NCBI RefSeq assembly: GCF_900187135.1
Contig: NZ_LT906443.1
Location: 1,488,001-1,552,000 of the forward strand
Origin: Corynebacterium ulcerans
GTDB lineage: Bacteria; Actinomycetota; Actinomycetes; Mycobacteriales; Mycobacteriaceae
Length of the DNA: 64,000 bases
Reading direction: 5' to 3'
Below are positions 1-10,466 of the stretch, in pieces. A model generated the notes under the pieces. It saw nothing but the letters and a program-made list of their open reading frames with translations, was not told the origin of the DNA and ran no database searches. A program made the translations under genes and the position numbers. Within the stretch, counting starts at the first letter, position 1, and each line of letters starts with the position of its first letter.

Positions 1-1
1 C

Positions 2-619
2 CTCGTTGCCGAGCTTGCTCCGCTCGTCCATTCCGCGTATGCCCGCATTGCTCCGGAATCACGGCCCGCTCGAATTAGCTACGAATCTACTGTTCCCGTG
101 CCAGCCGCTGGCGTTGATACCGAGGCGGCGTCGATAAGCATCCCTGACGTGGAAGTTCTGGAAGCAGCCATGCTTTCTCAGCTGGGGGTTCAGCGGAAAA
201 AGGAGATTGATCGGGGTCTATCTTTGGTCGGGCCGCATCGCGACGATCTCACCGTTTTGTTGGGGGATTATCCGGCTAAAGGATATGCGAGCCATGGGGA
301 AACCTGGTCGATGGCGCTAGCCCTGCGACTAGCGGAATTCCGCCTGCTCAGCTCAGATGGGACGGAACCCATTTTGATCCTTGACGATGTGTTCGCGGAA
401 CTTGATTCCAAACGCAGACAAAAACTCGTGGGGATCACGGCAGAAGCAGAACAAGTACTCATCACGGCGGCTGTCGGCGATGATCTACCAGATAACCTGG
501 CAGAATCGGTGGTACACCGGCACATGGTGACCATGACGGATACCCCAGAGGGCCGTATTTCTGAGCTGGATAAGGACAAAGACACGGAAGGAACGAGCGA
601 TGAGCACTCAGCCTGCTGA
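2..619 (+). CDS. recF: DNA replication/repair protein RecF (5'-truncated by window edge)
   Basis: This is the C-terminal half of RecF, the SMC-like ATPase that binds ssDNA gaps and loads RecA with RecOR. The reading frame is open from base 2, so the true start lies upstream of the window. Visible signatures are GPHRDDL (RecF family motif), a serine-rich region [14 protein letters not shown] equivalent to the ABC signature, and the Walker B/D-loop [11 protein letters not shown]. The C-terminal tail is acidic and variable. The gene overlaps the following DUF721 gene by 20 bp, so the two are probably translationally coupled. The usual actinobacterial order dnaA-dnaN-recF-DUF721-gyrB implies that the replication origin is a few kb to the left. 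Confidence 0.95.
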   Translation, partial: LVAELAPLVHSAYARIAPESRPARISYESTVPVPAAGVDTEAASISIPDVEVLEAAMLSQLGVQRKKEIDRGLSLVGPHRDDLTVLLGDYPAKGYASHGETWSMALALRLAEFRLLSSDGTEPILILDDVFAELDSKRRQKLVGITAEAEQVLITAAVGDDLPDNLAESVVHRHMVTMTDTPEGRISELDKDKDTEGTSDEHSAC

Positions 620-1172
620 TACTGGATCAGAGGATCCCGTAGCAGAGGCATTTGCTGCTATTCGCGCTGAAGCGCAGCGACGTACTGGGCGGATTCCAGA
701 TCTGTCTGCCCAGAACCCGCGTCCGGGATTCAAGCTTAACGACGCCCCCGCCACCCCTCGCAGACCAAAAGCCCCGGGAAAACCGACTGGTCCGGACGGC
801 CGCAGACTACGGCGTTCTTATGACGTCGAGCCTGTCGGGTCTGTGCTGAGCAAAGAGATCCAACGCCGGGGATGGCGTCACGGGATTGCTGGTGGTTGGG
901 TGCATTCGCATTGGGATGAATTGGTAGGAGAAAAAATCGCTGCACATACCAAAGTGGAAATGCTTAAAGAGAAATCTCTCTTTATATCGTGTAATTCCAC
1001 TGCGTGGGCCACAAATCTACGCATGATGCAGCGCACGATTTTGCAGGCTATTGCGGAAAAAGTAGGCCCTGATGTAGTAGCAGAGCTCAAGATTTTTGGG
1101 CCTAAGACGCCCAGCTGGCGCCATGGCCCCTTGCACGTAAAAGGTCGCGGCCCGCGCGATACATACGGATAG
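600..1172 (+). CDS. DciA-like DUF721 protein, probable replicative helicase loader/partner
   Basis: This 190-residue protein has the DUF721/DciA domain in its C-terminal half (about residues 85-175), including the segment [20 protein letters not shown] followed by a beta-rich part and a [12 protein letters not shown] helix. The N-terminal 80 residues are basic, Pro-rich and probably disordered. DciA family proteins interact with DnaB helicase in bacteria that lack DnaC/DnaI. The function is family-based. The ATG lies inside the end of recF, giving a 20-bp overlap. The location between recF and gyrB is the conserved one for this family in Actinobacteria. Confidence 0.88.
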   Translation: MSTQPADTGSEDPVAEAFAAIRAEAQRRTGRIPDLSAQNPRPGFKLNDAPATPRRPKAPGKPTGPDGRRLRRSYDVEPVGSVLSKEIQRRGWRHGIAGGWVHSHWDELVGEKIAAHTKVEMLKEKSLFISCNSTAWATNLRMMQRTILQAIAEKVGPDVVAELKIFGPKTPSWRHGPLHVKGRGPRDTYG

Positions 1173-1281
1173 GGTAGGGAGGACTACCTCAAAATCGTCT
1201 AATTCACCCCTATTTTGCCGTTATAAGCGTGTGAATGCATTCCTTGTAGGGAGGTAGGCAGTGTAAGATGGAACGGTCTAA

Positions 1282-3357
<2,076 letters not shown>

Positions 3358-3370
3358 GCTCTTAACCTAA

Positions 3371-3414
3371 GACTCAGGCCGCCACCGAAAAGTTTCTCGG
3401 TGGCGGCCTGAGTC
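3371..3414 (+). terminator. Strong stem-loop after gyrB
   Basis: An 18-bp perfect stem (arms 3371-3388 and 3397-3414, beginning GACTCAGGCCGCCACC) encloses an 8-nt loop and is followed by TTTATA. It lies 13 nt after the gyrB stop and upstream of the convergent gene at 3441-3875, so it can serve both. Confidence 0.85.
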
Positions 3415-3440
3415 TTTATACAAGGCGTATCTGCCGGCTA

Positions 3441-3875
3441 CTACATGTGGTTTTGCATGATGCGGCCGAGGCCTTCGACGTTAGGCTCGATGAAGCCTGC
3501 AGCCTTGCCACGAAGCGAGCTGTAGGCCTTTTTGAGAGCCGGAACATCAATTTTTTCTGCGTTACGGTCTGCCATAACGAGCAATTCGCTGGAGACTTCT
3601 TCCTTGCGTTCTGCTAGGAAGACGCCGAAATCAGCGTTTCCTGATTCTTCAAACTGAGTCCAATAAGGATCGAGAACCTCGACGACCTCGGGGAGGAGCC
3701 GGTTGGCAGCTTTGGTGACGATGTCGCCGTTGACCGTTTTAGCGGCTCCGATGGCGCCTTTCAAAGCCATACCAGAGATACCTTTTTGCTCAGCAACGGT
3801 TGTTTCGATGAAAGCGGAGAGTTCTGCCCCCACGGTGGCGTGCTTGGTTTCGAGGAGGGACTTCAGACTCGACAT
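3441..3875 (-). CDS. Conserved actinobacterial hypothetical protein (DUF6918-like)
   Basis: A 144-residue, soluble, mostly helical protein with no signal peptide or membrane segment. It reads as a single Ala/Glu/Lys-rich helical domain beginning MSSLKSLLETKHATVG and ending in IEPNVEGLGRIMQNHM. I associate it with a small family of uncharacterised corynebacterial proteins (possibly DUF6918), but this is recollection, not a search result. The start is ATG with an AAAGG-like element upstream on the minus strand (near 3888-3893). A TATAAT-like -10 sits further upstream, near 3935. It converges on gyrB across the shared terminator. No function can be assigned. Confidence 0.7.
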   Translation of the reverse strand: MSSLKSLLETKHATVGAELSAFIETTVAEQKGISGMALKGAIGAAKTVNGDIVTKAANRLLPEVVEVLDPYWTQFEESGNADFGVFLAERKEEVSSELLVMADRNAEKIDVPALKKAYSSLRGKAAGFIEPNVEGLGRIMQNHM

Positions 3876-3942
3876 ATATGTATTTGACCTTTCGCAATGA
3901 TGGCATAGCCGGAAACATTTAGGTTATCGCTTGATTATATAT

Positions 3943-4002
3943 AAAGCGACCTCCATTGTTGGCTACACCAGGTGTTGATGTGTCCAACGACAGAGGTCGC
4001 TT
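3943..4002 (-). terminator. Long imperfect hairpin in the 3876-4219 gap
   Basis: The 344-bp gap between the 3441 gene and the Doc-like gene contains a 60-nt hairpin. The outer arms AAGCGACCTC (3943-3952) and GAGGTCGCTT (3993-4002) pair perfectly, and shorter internal complementarity (TTGG/CCAA, ACACC/GGTGT) extends the fold. Read on the minus strand it is followed by TTATATATAAT. It therefore fits a terminator for the toxin-like pair at 4220-4692 that also abuts the promoter of the 3441 gene. The rest of the gap shows nothing convincing. Confidence 0.5.
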
Positions 4003-4219
4003 GTGTTGTCATTCTTCCGCCACAGGAAAAGCATGTTTTTGAACGTCTAAAACGTTCACTGCTGTTTACTGTAATCACAACAGTCACAAATGTTACCTGA
4101 TTTGGCTCTCCCGCGGCAATAAGAATGACACAACAATGGTGTAGACCTTGGTGCCGGAAACTGTTTTTCTGTACTGATCTGAAGCATGTGCGTAGCGGAA
4201 TATCGCGTGAGCTTGAAGG

Positions 4220-4483
4220 TTAAGAGTTCAGATCTTTTAGTACTCGGGAAAGAAATATGCCAAAGGCGTCGTTCAGTCTGGTGAGCGGAGATACTCGAGG
4301 AACAAACGATCGAAGATATTCCGACTGCTGTGTGGGCGAAGAAAAGGGCGACGTACCTTCAAAAGAGGCTGTTGTTACTGCTGCTATTGCTGCTAGTGCG
4401 GCAAAGTCGTTGATTGTGGTGTTACAGGCGCTACAGAAGTCGTCGGCAAGCATAAGTACCTGCTCTGAGGAAAAGCCTCGCAT
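4220..4483 (-). CDS. Doc/Fic-like small protein lacking the Fic motif, putative toxin remnant
   Basis: An 87-residue protein whose N-terminal half (SSEQVLMLADDFCSACNTTI, then NDFAALAAIAA) resembles the start of Doc (death-on-curing) proteins. In Doc the next part carries HPFxDGNKR, the AMP/phosphotransferase motif. Here the corresponding stretch reads VSPLTRLNDAFGIF, so no catalytic motif is visible and enzymatic activity is doubtful. It sits directly downstream of a ribbon-helix-helix gene, sharing one base (TAATG), which is the layout of a type II toxin-antitoxin pair. An alternative is an unrelated small conserved protein. The family assignment is low to moderate confidence. Confidence 0.45.
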   Translation of the reverse strand: MRGFSSEQVLMLADDFCSACNTTINDFAALAAIAAVTTASFEGTSPFSSPTQQSEYLRSFVPRVSPLTRLNDAFGIFLSRVLKDLNS

Positions 4484-4692
4484 TATCGGTTTCCCCGTAT
4501 GCGGCGCTCGGTAGCAGTGAAAGTGGGGAGGTGAGTGCGGGCTAGCTCGCGCACCTCAGAATCCGCGACTGTACGAACTGCCGTGTTTACGATTGCGCGC
4601 ACGGCCGCCTCGTGTTTGCTGGATCCCTGAATTTCTGCAAGAAGTGTGAGCGCTCGATCCTGTTCAGGAGTTAGTCGTAGAGTCATTGCCAT
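4483..4692 (-). CDS. Ribbon-helix-helix (CopG/Arc-type) protein, putative antitoxin
   Basis: A 69-residue protein starting MAMTLRLTPEQDRALTLLAE, the canonical ribbon-helix-helix beta strand plus helix. It continues GSSKHEAAVRAIVNTAV as the second helix. Such proteins bind DNA as dimers and commonly act as autorepressing antitoxins. The stop codon overlaps the ATG of the downstream Doc-like gene by one base, so the two are probably translationally coupled. The pair lies between gyrB and gyrA, a place where many actinobacteria have few or no extra genes. Confidence 0.7.
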   Translation of the reverse strand: MAMTLRLTPEQDRALTLLAEIQGSSKHEAAVRAIVNTAVRTVADSEVRELARTHLPTFTATERRIRGNR

Positions 4693-4859
4693 GAGTAAAT
4701 GGTATCAATCTGGTAGCAAAAATATGGTGAGATGTGCCGTAATTGCGTCTCAGTGGGGCGCTGAGCGGTTTTAGCGGATAGACTCGAAGAGTTAAGTTCT
4801 CAGCGACATATTCGAACTGCTTGTGTAAGCCGTTCGGACAACCCTAGAAAAGGTGACAT

Positions 4860-7424
4860 ATGAGCGACGATCTCTTAGGTGGCGAGGGATTCGACCGGAT
4901 TCATCCGATTGACCTCAACGAGGAGATGGAGACCAGCTACATCGATTACGCGATGTCGGTCATCGTCGGACGTGCTTTGCCGGAGGTCCGTGACGGACTT
5001 AAGCCGGTGCACCGCCGCATCCTTTACGCGATGTATGACTCGGGCTACCGCCCAGAACGCGGGTACGTAAAATCTGCCCGCCCGGTCTCAGACACCATGG
5101 GTCAATTCCACCCGCACGGCGATTCGGCTATTTATGACACGCTGGTTCGCCTTGCCCAGGACTGGAACATGCGCTATCCGCTTGTCGACGGCCAAGGTAA
5201 CTTCGGCTCCCGAGGCAACGACGGTCCTGCCGCCATGCGTTACACGGAGTGTCGTCTCACTCCGTTGGCCATGGAGATGGTCCGAGATATTCGCGAAAAT
5301 ACCGTCGATTTCTCCCCGAACTACGACGGTAAGACCCAAGAGCCAGATGTTCTTCCGTCCCGTGTTCCTAACCTTTTGATGAACGGCTCAAACGGCATCG
5401 CCGTGGGCATGGCAACCAACATCCCTCCTCACAACCTCAACGAGCTTGCCGACGCCATCTTCTGGCTCCTGGAAAACCCGGATGCAGACGAGGCTGCTGC
5501 CCTTGAGGCGTGCATGTCCTATGTGAAGGGCCCGGATTTCCCCACAGCAGGTCAAATCGTTGGTTCCCAAGGCATCAACGACGCCTACACGACTGGCCGC
5601 GGTTCTATCCGTATGCGGGGCGTGACCTCCATCGAGGAAGAAGGAAGCCGACAGATCATTGTGATCACGGAACTTCCGTACCAGGTGAACCCGGACAACA
5701 TGATTTCTAACATCGCGGAGCAGGTGCGCGATGGAAAACTTGCCGGTATCTCCAAGATCGAGGATGAGTCCTCGGATCGCGTGGGTATGCGCATCGTGGT
5801 CACGCTGAAACGCGATGCCGTGCCGCGCGTTGTGCTCAACAACCTGTACAAGCATTCCCAGCTGCAGACTAACTTTGGTGCGAACATGCTCTCCATCGTC
5901 GATGGGGTACCGCGCACCTTACGTCTGGATCAGATGCTGCGCTACTACGTTACGCATCAGATTGAAGTCATCGTTCGTCGTACACAGCACCGCCTTGAGG
6001 AAGCCGAGAAGCGTGCTCATATCCTGCGTGGTTTGGTTAAAGCCCTGGATATGCTCGACGAGGTTATCGCTTTGATTCGCCGGTCTGCCACGGTGGACGT
6101 CGCTCGCAGCGGCTTGATTGATCTGCTCACCATCGACGAGATTCAAGCCGACGCTATTTTGGCTATGCAATTGCGTCGCCTGGCAGCTCTGGAACGTCAG
6201 AAGATCATTGATGAGCTGGCAGAAATCGAAATCGAAATTGCCGATTACAAGGACATCCTTGCTAACCCGGAACGCCAGCGCGCCATTGTTCGCGATGAGC
6301 TTAAAGAGATCGTGACCAAGTACGGCGATGAGCGTCGTACGCAAATCATTGCAGCCACCGGAGACGTCACAGAGGAAGACCTTATCGCGCGGGAAAACGT
6401 GGTCGTGACCATCACTTCTACCGGTTACGCTAAGCGCACCAAGGTTGATGCTTATAAGTCTCAGCGACGCGGTGGCAAGGGTGTGCGTGGTGCGGAACTC
6501 AAGCAAGACGACGTGGTCCGCCACTTCTTTGTCTGCTCCACCCACGACTGGATCTTGTTCTTTACTAACTTTGGCCGGGTCTACCGGCTCAAAGCCTACG
6601 AGCTGCCAGAGGCATCCCGTACGGCCCGCGGCCAGCATGTGGCTAACCTGCTGGAGTTCCAGCCTGAGGAGCGTATTGCTCAGGTCATCCAGCTGCAGTC
6701 TTATGAAGATGCGCCGTATCTGGTGCTCGCCACTGCCCAGGGACGCGTGAAGAAGTCGCGTTTGTCCGACTATGAGTCCAACCGCTCCGGCGGCCTGATC
6801 GCCATCAACCTGGCGGAAGACGACAAGCTCATTGGCGCTGCTCTATGCTCCAACGACGACGAGCTGCTTTTGGTGTCGGAGGAAGGCCAGTCGATTAGGT
6901 TCAGTGCTGACGACGATCAACTGCGTCCTATGGGACGTGCGACAGCCGGTGTGAAGGGCATGCGCTTCCGCGGCGACGATCAGCTGCTCGCTATGACCGT
7001 GGTGCGTTCGGACGCTTGCCTCCTCGTTGCAACGTCGGGTGGCTATGGAAAGCGCACCTCGTTGGAGGAATACTCCCAGCAGGGTCGTGGAGGTCTTGGC
7101 GTGGTTACCTTCAAGTACACACCAAAGCGCGGCAAGCTCATTGCAGCCGTGGTTGTTGATGAAGATGATCAGATCTTTGCCATCACATCCGCGGGCGGGG
7201 TTATCCGCACCGAGGTCAACCAGATTCGCCCAAGTTCGCGAGCAACCATGGGTGTACGCTTGGTCAATCTGGAAGATGGTGTGGAACTGCTTGCTATCGA
7301 CCGCAACGTTGAAGGCGAAGGCGAAGAAACCGCTGAAGCAGTTGCTACGGGAGCCATCGATGGTCCCGCCGATCGTGGCCGCCAGACCCAAGTGACCATT
7401 GAGCCTGAAGGAGAAGACCAGTAA
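4860..7424 (+). CDS. gyrA: DNA gyrase subunit A
   Basis: Breakage-reunion subunit of gyrase, 854 aa. The start ATG has AAAGG about 5 nt upstream. The catalytic tyrosine is Tyr128 in [10 protein letters not shown]. The quinolone-resistance region reads [12 protein letters not shown] with Ser89 and Asp93 (E. coli 83 and 87), the susceptible residues. The GyrA-box QRRGGKG that starts the DNA-wrapping beta-pinwheel is present around residue 540. Six pinwheel blades follow, with an acidic C-terminal tail. The stop overlaps the start of the following membrane protein (TAATG), so the two are coupled. Confidence 0.98.
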   Translation: MSDDLLGGEGFDRIHPIDLNEEMETSYIDYAMSVIVGRALPEVRDGLKPVHRRILYAMYDSGYRPERGYVKSARPVSDTMGQFHPHGDSAIYDTLVRLAQDWNMRYPLVDGQGNFGSRGNDGPAAMRYTECRLTPLAMEMVRDIRENTVDFSPNYDGKTQEPDVLPSRVPNLLMNGSNGIAVGMATNIPPHNLNELADAIFWLLENPDADEAAALEACMSYVKGPDFPTAGQIVGSQGINDAYTTGRGSIRMRGVTSIEEEGSRQIIVITELPYQVNPDNMISNIAEQVRDGKLAGISKIEDESSDRVGMRIVVTLKRDAVPRVVLNNLYKHSQLQTNFGANMLSIVDGVPRTLRLDQMLRYYVTHQIEVIVRRTQHRLEEAEKRAHILRGLVKALDMLDEVIALIRRSATVDVARSGLIDLLTIDEIQADAILAMQLRRLAALERQKIIDELAEIEIEIADYKDILANPERQRAIVRDELKEIVTKYGDERRTQIIAATGDVTEEDLIARENVVVTITSTGYAKRTKVDAYKSQRRGGKGVRGAELKQDDVVRHFFVCSTHDWILFFTNFGRVYRLKAYELPEASRTARGQHVANLLEFQPEERIAQVIQLQSYEDAPYLVLATAQGRVKKSRLSDYESNRSGGLIAINLAEDDKLIGAALCSNDDELLLVSEEGQSIRFSADDDQLRPMGRATAGVKGMRFRGDDQLLAMTVVRSDACLLVATSGGYGKRTSLEEYSQQGRGGLGVVTFKYTPKRGKLIAAVVVDEDDQIFAITSAGGVIRTEVNQIRPSSRATMGVRLVNLEDGVELLAIDRNVEGEGEETAEAVATGAIDGPADRGRQTQVTIEPEGEDQ

Positions 7425-7768
7425 TGGCAACACGTCATGTTGTTATAACTCGCATTTCACCTGTATCGGCGTTTAAAACCGCCTTGTCCTTGTCCCTCAT
7501 TGGTCTGGCCGCATGGGTCATTTGCGTGGCTCTGTTATACCTTGGCATGCAGGTCGTAGGGGTCTGGGATAACGTCAACGAGGTTATTGGTGGCGTCGGT
7601 GGTAGCCAAATAGTTACGTTTGGTCTAGTTCTTAGCGTGGCGGCATTGATGGGTGCTATTACCTCCATCATCGTTACTATCCTGGCGCCTCTCGGTGCGA
7701 TCATCTACAACTCGATCGTGGATCTTTTTGGTGGTCTTGCCATCACATACCGTGAAGAAAACGATTAG
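7424..7768 (+). CDS. DUF3566 membrane protein
   Basis: A 114-residue protein with two hydrophobic segments (about residues 18-45 and 60-95) and a cytoplasmic C-terminus. It matches the DUF3566 family that follows gyrA in mycobacteria and corynebacteria (the Rv0007 position). The family has no established biochemical role. The ATG overlaps the gyrA stop by one base. This corynebacterial form lacks the long Pro/Ala-rich N-terminal extension seen in mycobacterial members. Confidence 0.85.
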   Translation: MATRHVVITRISPVSAFKTALSLSLIGLAAWVICVALLYLGMQVVGVWDNVNEVIGGVGGSQIVTFGLVLSVAALMGAITSIIVTILAPLGAIIYNSIVDLFGGLAITYREEND

Positions 7769-7791
7769 TTAGCTGCTGTGACGTGAAAGAG

Positions 7792-7838
7792 GCCTCTTGC
7801 TGGGATTCTGTGAGAACACAGGATTTTTAGCAAGAGGC
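7792..7838 (+). terminator. Stem-loop after the gyrA operon
   Basis: Arms GCCTCTTGCT (7792-7801) and AGCAAGAGGC (7829-7838) pair perfectly with a 27-nt loop. The downstream T-run is weak (TGATTTATT), so it may be only partly effective. Confidence 0.55.
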
Positions 7839-7941
7839 TGATTTATTGGCATCAGAGCGTGTAAAAACTCCTAAAAATAGGTTGTAAGCAGGCGATTTGC
7901 TAACTTTCATGGTTTCTAGGTAAAGTTCTATCTCGTTCCCA

Positions 7942-8015
7942 GGGCCTATAGCTCAGTCGGTTAGAGCGCATCGCTGATAACGATGAGGTCGCAAGTTCGA
8001 TTCTTGCTAGGCCCA
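7942..8015 (+). tRNA. tRNA-Ile (GAT)
   Basis: A 74-nt cloverleaf with acceptor stem GGGCCTA/TAGGCCC. The anticodon loop CTGATAA (anticodon GAT) sits between CATCG and CGATG. The T-arm contains GTTCGATTC. CCA is encoded at 8016-8018. Confidence 0.97.
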
Positions 8016-8026
8016 CCAGGAACAAC

Positions 8027-8099
8027 GGGGCATTAGCTCAATTGGTAGAGCACCTGCTTTGCAAGCAGGAGGTCAGGAGTTCGATTCTCCTATGCTCCA
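8027..8099 (+). tRNA. tRNA-Ala (TGC), copy 1
   Basis: A 73-nt cloverleaf with acceptor GGGGCAT/ATGCTCC, anticodon loop TTTGCAA (anticodon TGC) and T-loop GTTCGATTC. CCA is not encoded. It lies 11 nt after tRNA-Ile and is probably co-transcribed with it. An identical copy lies at 10052-10124. Confidence 0.97.
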
Positions 8100-8107
8100 C
8101 AAACAAA

Positions 8108-8138
8108 GGATCCAAGCTTAAGGCTTGGGTCCTTTTTT
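8108..8138 (+). terminator. Terminator of the tRNA-Ile/tRNA-Ala unit
   Basis: Arms GGATCCAAGC (8108-8117) and GCTTGGGTCC (8123-8132) pair with one G-T wobble and are followed by six Ts. Confidence 0.9.
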
Positions 8139-8200
8139 GTTGTAATGATCCTGGACACAACCTGTTAATGCATCTTTGTGTTGTTATTAGGATGGGCTAA

Positions 8201-8980
8201 ATGACTAGAGTTTCGGCCCCTCGGAAGCCTCGTCGCTCACCGGGATGGGTTCCTAATCAGCATGGGGCATGGTTTATGGTGACTGTCCCGGCCCTTATCG
8301 GAGTAGCCTTTGCCCCTGCGTGGATTGATATTCCGCTTTTGATGCTGTGGTGGTGCGGATACTTTGCGTTTTTTGCGGGAAGCGTATGGATGCGGGGGAG
8401 ATATAGAAAGCGCCACCTACCGCCACTTGCCGTTTATGGCGCCATTACTGCGCTTGCGGGCCTCGTAGTCTTGTTCTGCAATTGGCGGCTAGTGGTGTGG
8501 ATTCCCGCTTTTCTTCCCCTTGTAGGGATCGCCGTCTATGAAACATGGCGGCGCAGACCGCGTTCACTTCTTTCTGGGCTATCCACCGTATGTGCGGCCT
8601 GCCTTATATTGCCTGTTATCGCTTGGGCCGGTGACGGCCTCACCACTCGTGTGTGGGCTGCGTGTGGGGTTTTGCTGCTGTATTTTGCTGGCAGTATCCC
8701 GTACGTAAAAACGCTTATCCGGGAACGCGGCTCTCGCCCTTGGCTTATCGGCTCTGTGACGTTCCATCTAGTCTTCCTGATTGCTGCATGTGTGGCCGTT
8801 GGGTACCACCTGGTTCACGGTGCGGTGGCAGTGATCTCTGGGATTCTTCTGCTACGCGCATGGCTCATGCCCGTTACCGGTGCGCGCCGGGAACGCCCGT
8901 GGACACCGAAGCAGGTAGGGCTTCTCGACGCGCTCCTAGGGGTAGTGGTCGTTCTGGCCGCAGTACTTCCACCTCATTGA
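8201..8980 (+). CDS. YwiC-like family membrane protein
   Basis: A 259-residue polytopic protein with about eight hydrophobic segments. A basic N-terminus is followed by the family signature WVPNQHGAWFM. YwiC-like proteins are widespread in Gram-positives and have no proven function. The ATG is preceded by an AGGATGGG ribosome-binding element. It stands alone between two tRNA units. The final residues VVLAAVLPPH follow the last membrane helix. Confidence 0.85.
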   Translation: MTRVSAPRKPRRSPGWVPNQHGAWFMVTVPALIGVAFAPAWIDIPLLMLWWCGYFAFFAGSVWMRGRYRKRHLPPLAVYGAITALAGLVVLFCNWRLVVWIPAFLPLVGIAVYETWRRRPRSLLSGLSTVCAACLILPVIAWAGDGLTTRVWAACGVLLLYFAGSIPYVKTLIRERGSRPWLIGSVTFHLVFLIAACVAVGYHLVHGAVAVISGILLLRAWLMPVTGARRERPWTPKQVGLLDALLGVVVVLAAVLPPH

Positions 8981-9305
8981 TACGAAAAGACCTGACGTCT
9001 CAAAAGGATATTTTTGCTGCTAAAGGGTGATTTTTTCATATCTGTACCGCTGTGCGCTGGGGATTTTCTGATCGTGTGTGAGTACTCCGTATTTGGTGTG
9101 TGGCATAGAACTCACTTTTTGAAAACGGGTGGTGATAGGGGTGATTTTTTGTCGAATCGTGCCCGAAATGAGATCGCCTATTGATAGAAAAATGATTATC
9201 CGTAAGGTGGGGCTCGTCCCAAACACGGGACGACAGGATTGAGCACTCGATCATGCCAACAACAGGCATCATCCTGAACCTTCAATGTGGATTAAGGAGA
9301 ATTGT
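8981..9305 (+). other. Intergenic leader of the secreted Rib-like gene
   Basis: This 325-bp stretch has no gene I can support. It is AT-rich around 9000-9030 and 9140-9160 (several T-runs). A short hairpin, TCGTCCC/GGGACGA, lies at 9214-9233 in the probable 5' UTR. The ribosome-binding site AAGGAG is at 9294-9299. Confidence 0.5.
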
Positions 9306-9833
9306 TTGTCTTCTAACAAGAACGTTGCTCTCCGCAACCTAGCAGTAGCTGCTGGTGCCACCGCCCTGGGTCTTGGTGCGGTATTTGGAACTGCTGGAGC
9401 AGCCATGGCTGCCGATGAGCCAGCAGCACCACCGGCAGTTAACGCAGAAAAGCCGGCCCCCACCATCGAGCAGGACATTCCTGTTGATGTGGAGGAACCA
9501 GACGTTCTGGATCTTGACGACGCTTCCGATGTGGAAACACCAGACGCTGATGATCTAGACGACGTGCTGAAGTACGAGCCGACGACCGTGGCTGCAGGCC
9601 ACACCGCCTACGCGGACATCAAGGGAGATGTTGATGATGACACCATCTTTGGTTACTCGCAGAAAGACATTCCAGAAGGCTGGTTTGTCTCTGTAGATGA
9701 GAAAACCGGAAAAGTCAGTGTCAGCGCTAGCCCTGATGCGAAACCCGGTGACACATACACAGTAAAAGTCAAGATCATCGATCTTGACGGGAAGGTAACG
9801 TGGGCAGAAGCGCCCTTCACCGTGGGTGAGTAA
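9306..9833 (+). CDS. Secreted Rib/YPDG-like surface domain protein
   Basis: I place the start at TTG 9306, because AAGGAG at 9294-9299 lies 6 nt in front of it, while the in-frame ATG at 9285 has no ribosome-binding site. The product (175 aa) has a classical signal peptide: NKN, then a hydrophobic stretch ending AGAAMAADEP. An acidic Pro/Asp-rich linker follows. The C-terminal domain (about residues 85-175) begins YEPTTVAAGHTAYADI and includes IPEGWFVSVDEKTGKVSV and PGDTYTVKVKIIDLDG. This is the pattern of the Rib/alpha-like or YPDG repeat domain of Gram-positive surface proteins. A single domain is present and there is no LPXTG motif or membrane anchor, so it is probably released or held non-covalently. 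A terminator follows. Confidence 0.75.
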   Translation: MSSNKNVALRNLAVAAGATALGLGAVFGTAGAAMAADEPAAPPAVNAEKPAPTIEQDIPVDVEEPDVLDLDDASDVETPDADDLDDVLKYEPTTVAAGHTAYADIKGDVDDDTIFGYSQKDIPEGWFVSVDEKTGKVSVSASPDAKPGDTYTVKVKIIDLDGKVTWAEAPFTVGE

Positions 9834-9882
9834 CGATGCGTACGCGACGATGCTAACCGCATGACTGAACTTATGTAGTAAA

Positions 9883-9923
9883 AGCAGTGAGGTTTTCCTC
9901 GTGAGAGCCTCACTGCTCTTTTT
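9883..9923 (+). terminator. Terminator after the secreted protein gene
   Basis: Arms AGCAGTGAGG (9883-9892) and CCTCACTGCT (9908-9917) pair perfectly and are followed by CTTTTTCT. Confidence 0.85.
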
Positions 9924-10051
9924 CTGTTGGTAAGTGTTGCGTTTATAGCCAAGCTAGTAGAGAGGGCCTTAAGTCAAAAATAATCTTGTTTACGCTGTAT
10001 AAGGCCGTATTAGACGTAGCGGGGATCTAATTGCTACACTGATACCGCACC

Positions 10052-10124
10052 GGGGCATTAGCTCAATTGGTAGAGCACCTGCTTTGCAAGCAGGAGGTCA
10101 GGAGTTCGATTCTCCTATGCTCCA
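10052..10124 (+). tRNA. tRNA-Ala (TGC), copy 2
   Basis: Identical over all 73 nt to the copy at 8027-8099 (anticodon TGC, no encoded CCA). The flanking sequences differ, so only the tRNA itself is duplicated. Confidence 0.97.
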
Positions 10125-10131
10125 CGGTATG

Positions 10132-10167
10132 AAGAAGACCACCTCTAATTTTAGAGGTGGTCTTCTT
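10132..10167 (+). terminator. Terminator of tRNA-Ala copy 2
   Basis: A 17-bp perfect stem (10132-10148 with 10151-10167, AAGAAGACCACCTCTAA and its complement) with a 2-nt loop. Confidence 0.85.
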
Positions 10168-10429
10168 GCATGAATGGGGTGTTTTGGTGTGAGGTGGGCG
10201 TCGATACGCTTAAACGTAGAGGCTAAGGATCGTTGTTTCTATCTGACTGCTCGCAGTACCGTGCGCGCTTAAGAGGAACGATTACCTCACAAAGGCTGCA
10301 GATTTTGAGGCGAGGTCGCACATCTCACATGAACGGGCATAAGGGCATGCCCCCGATTGAGGGGTGATGCTTGTGCAGCTCAACGCCTCTGAATCGATAA
10401 ACTAGCTGGTCAGTACAGTAGTGCCGGGC

Positions 10430-10466
10430 TTGACCCCCGGTCACATAGTGCGACACTATGCATAGG
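10430..10466 (+). promoter_or_regulatory. Predicted promoter with palindromic operator before the sugar-type ABC operon
   Basis: TTGACC (10430-10435) and CACTAT (10454-10459) are spaced 18 nt apart, placing the transcription start close to the GTG at 10466, with no ribosome-binding site in between. A perfect inverted repeat CATAGTG-CGA-CACTATG (10444-10460) lies inside the promoter and overlaps the -10. It is a plausible repressor operator. The binding protein is not evident nearby. The rest of the 10168-10465 gap shows nothing I recognise. Confidence 0.5.

Noticed and set aside
3917..3935. TTTAGGTTATCGC as a DtxR site
   Set aside because: Only one half matches the consensus; the other half-site is absent.
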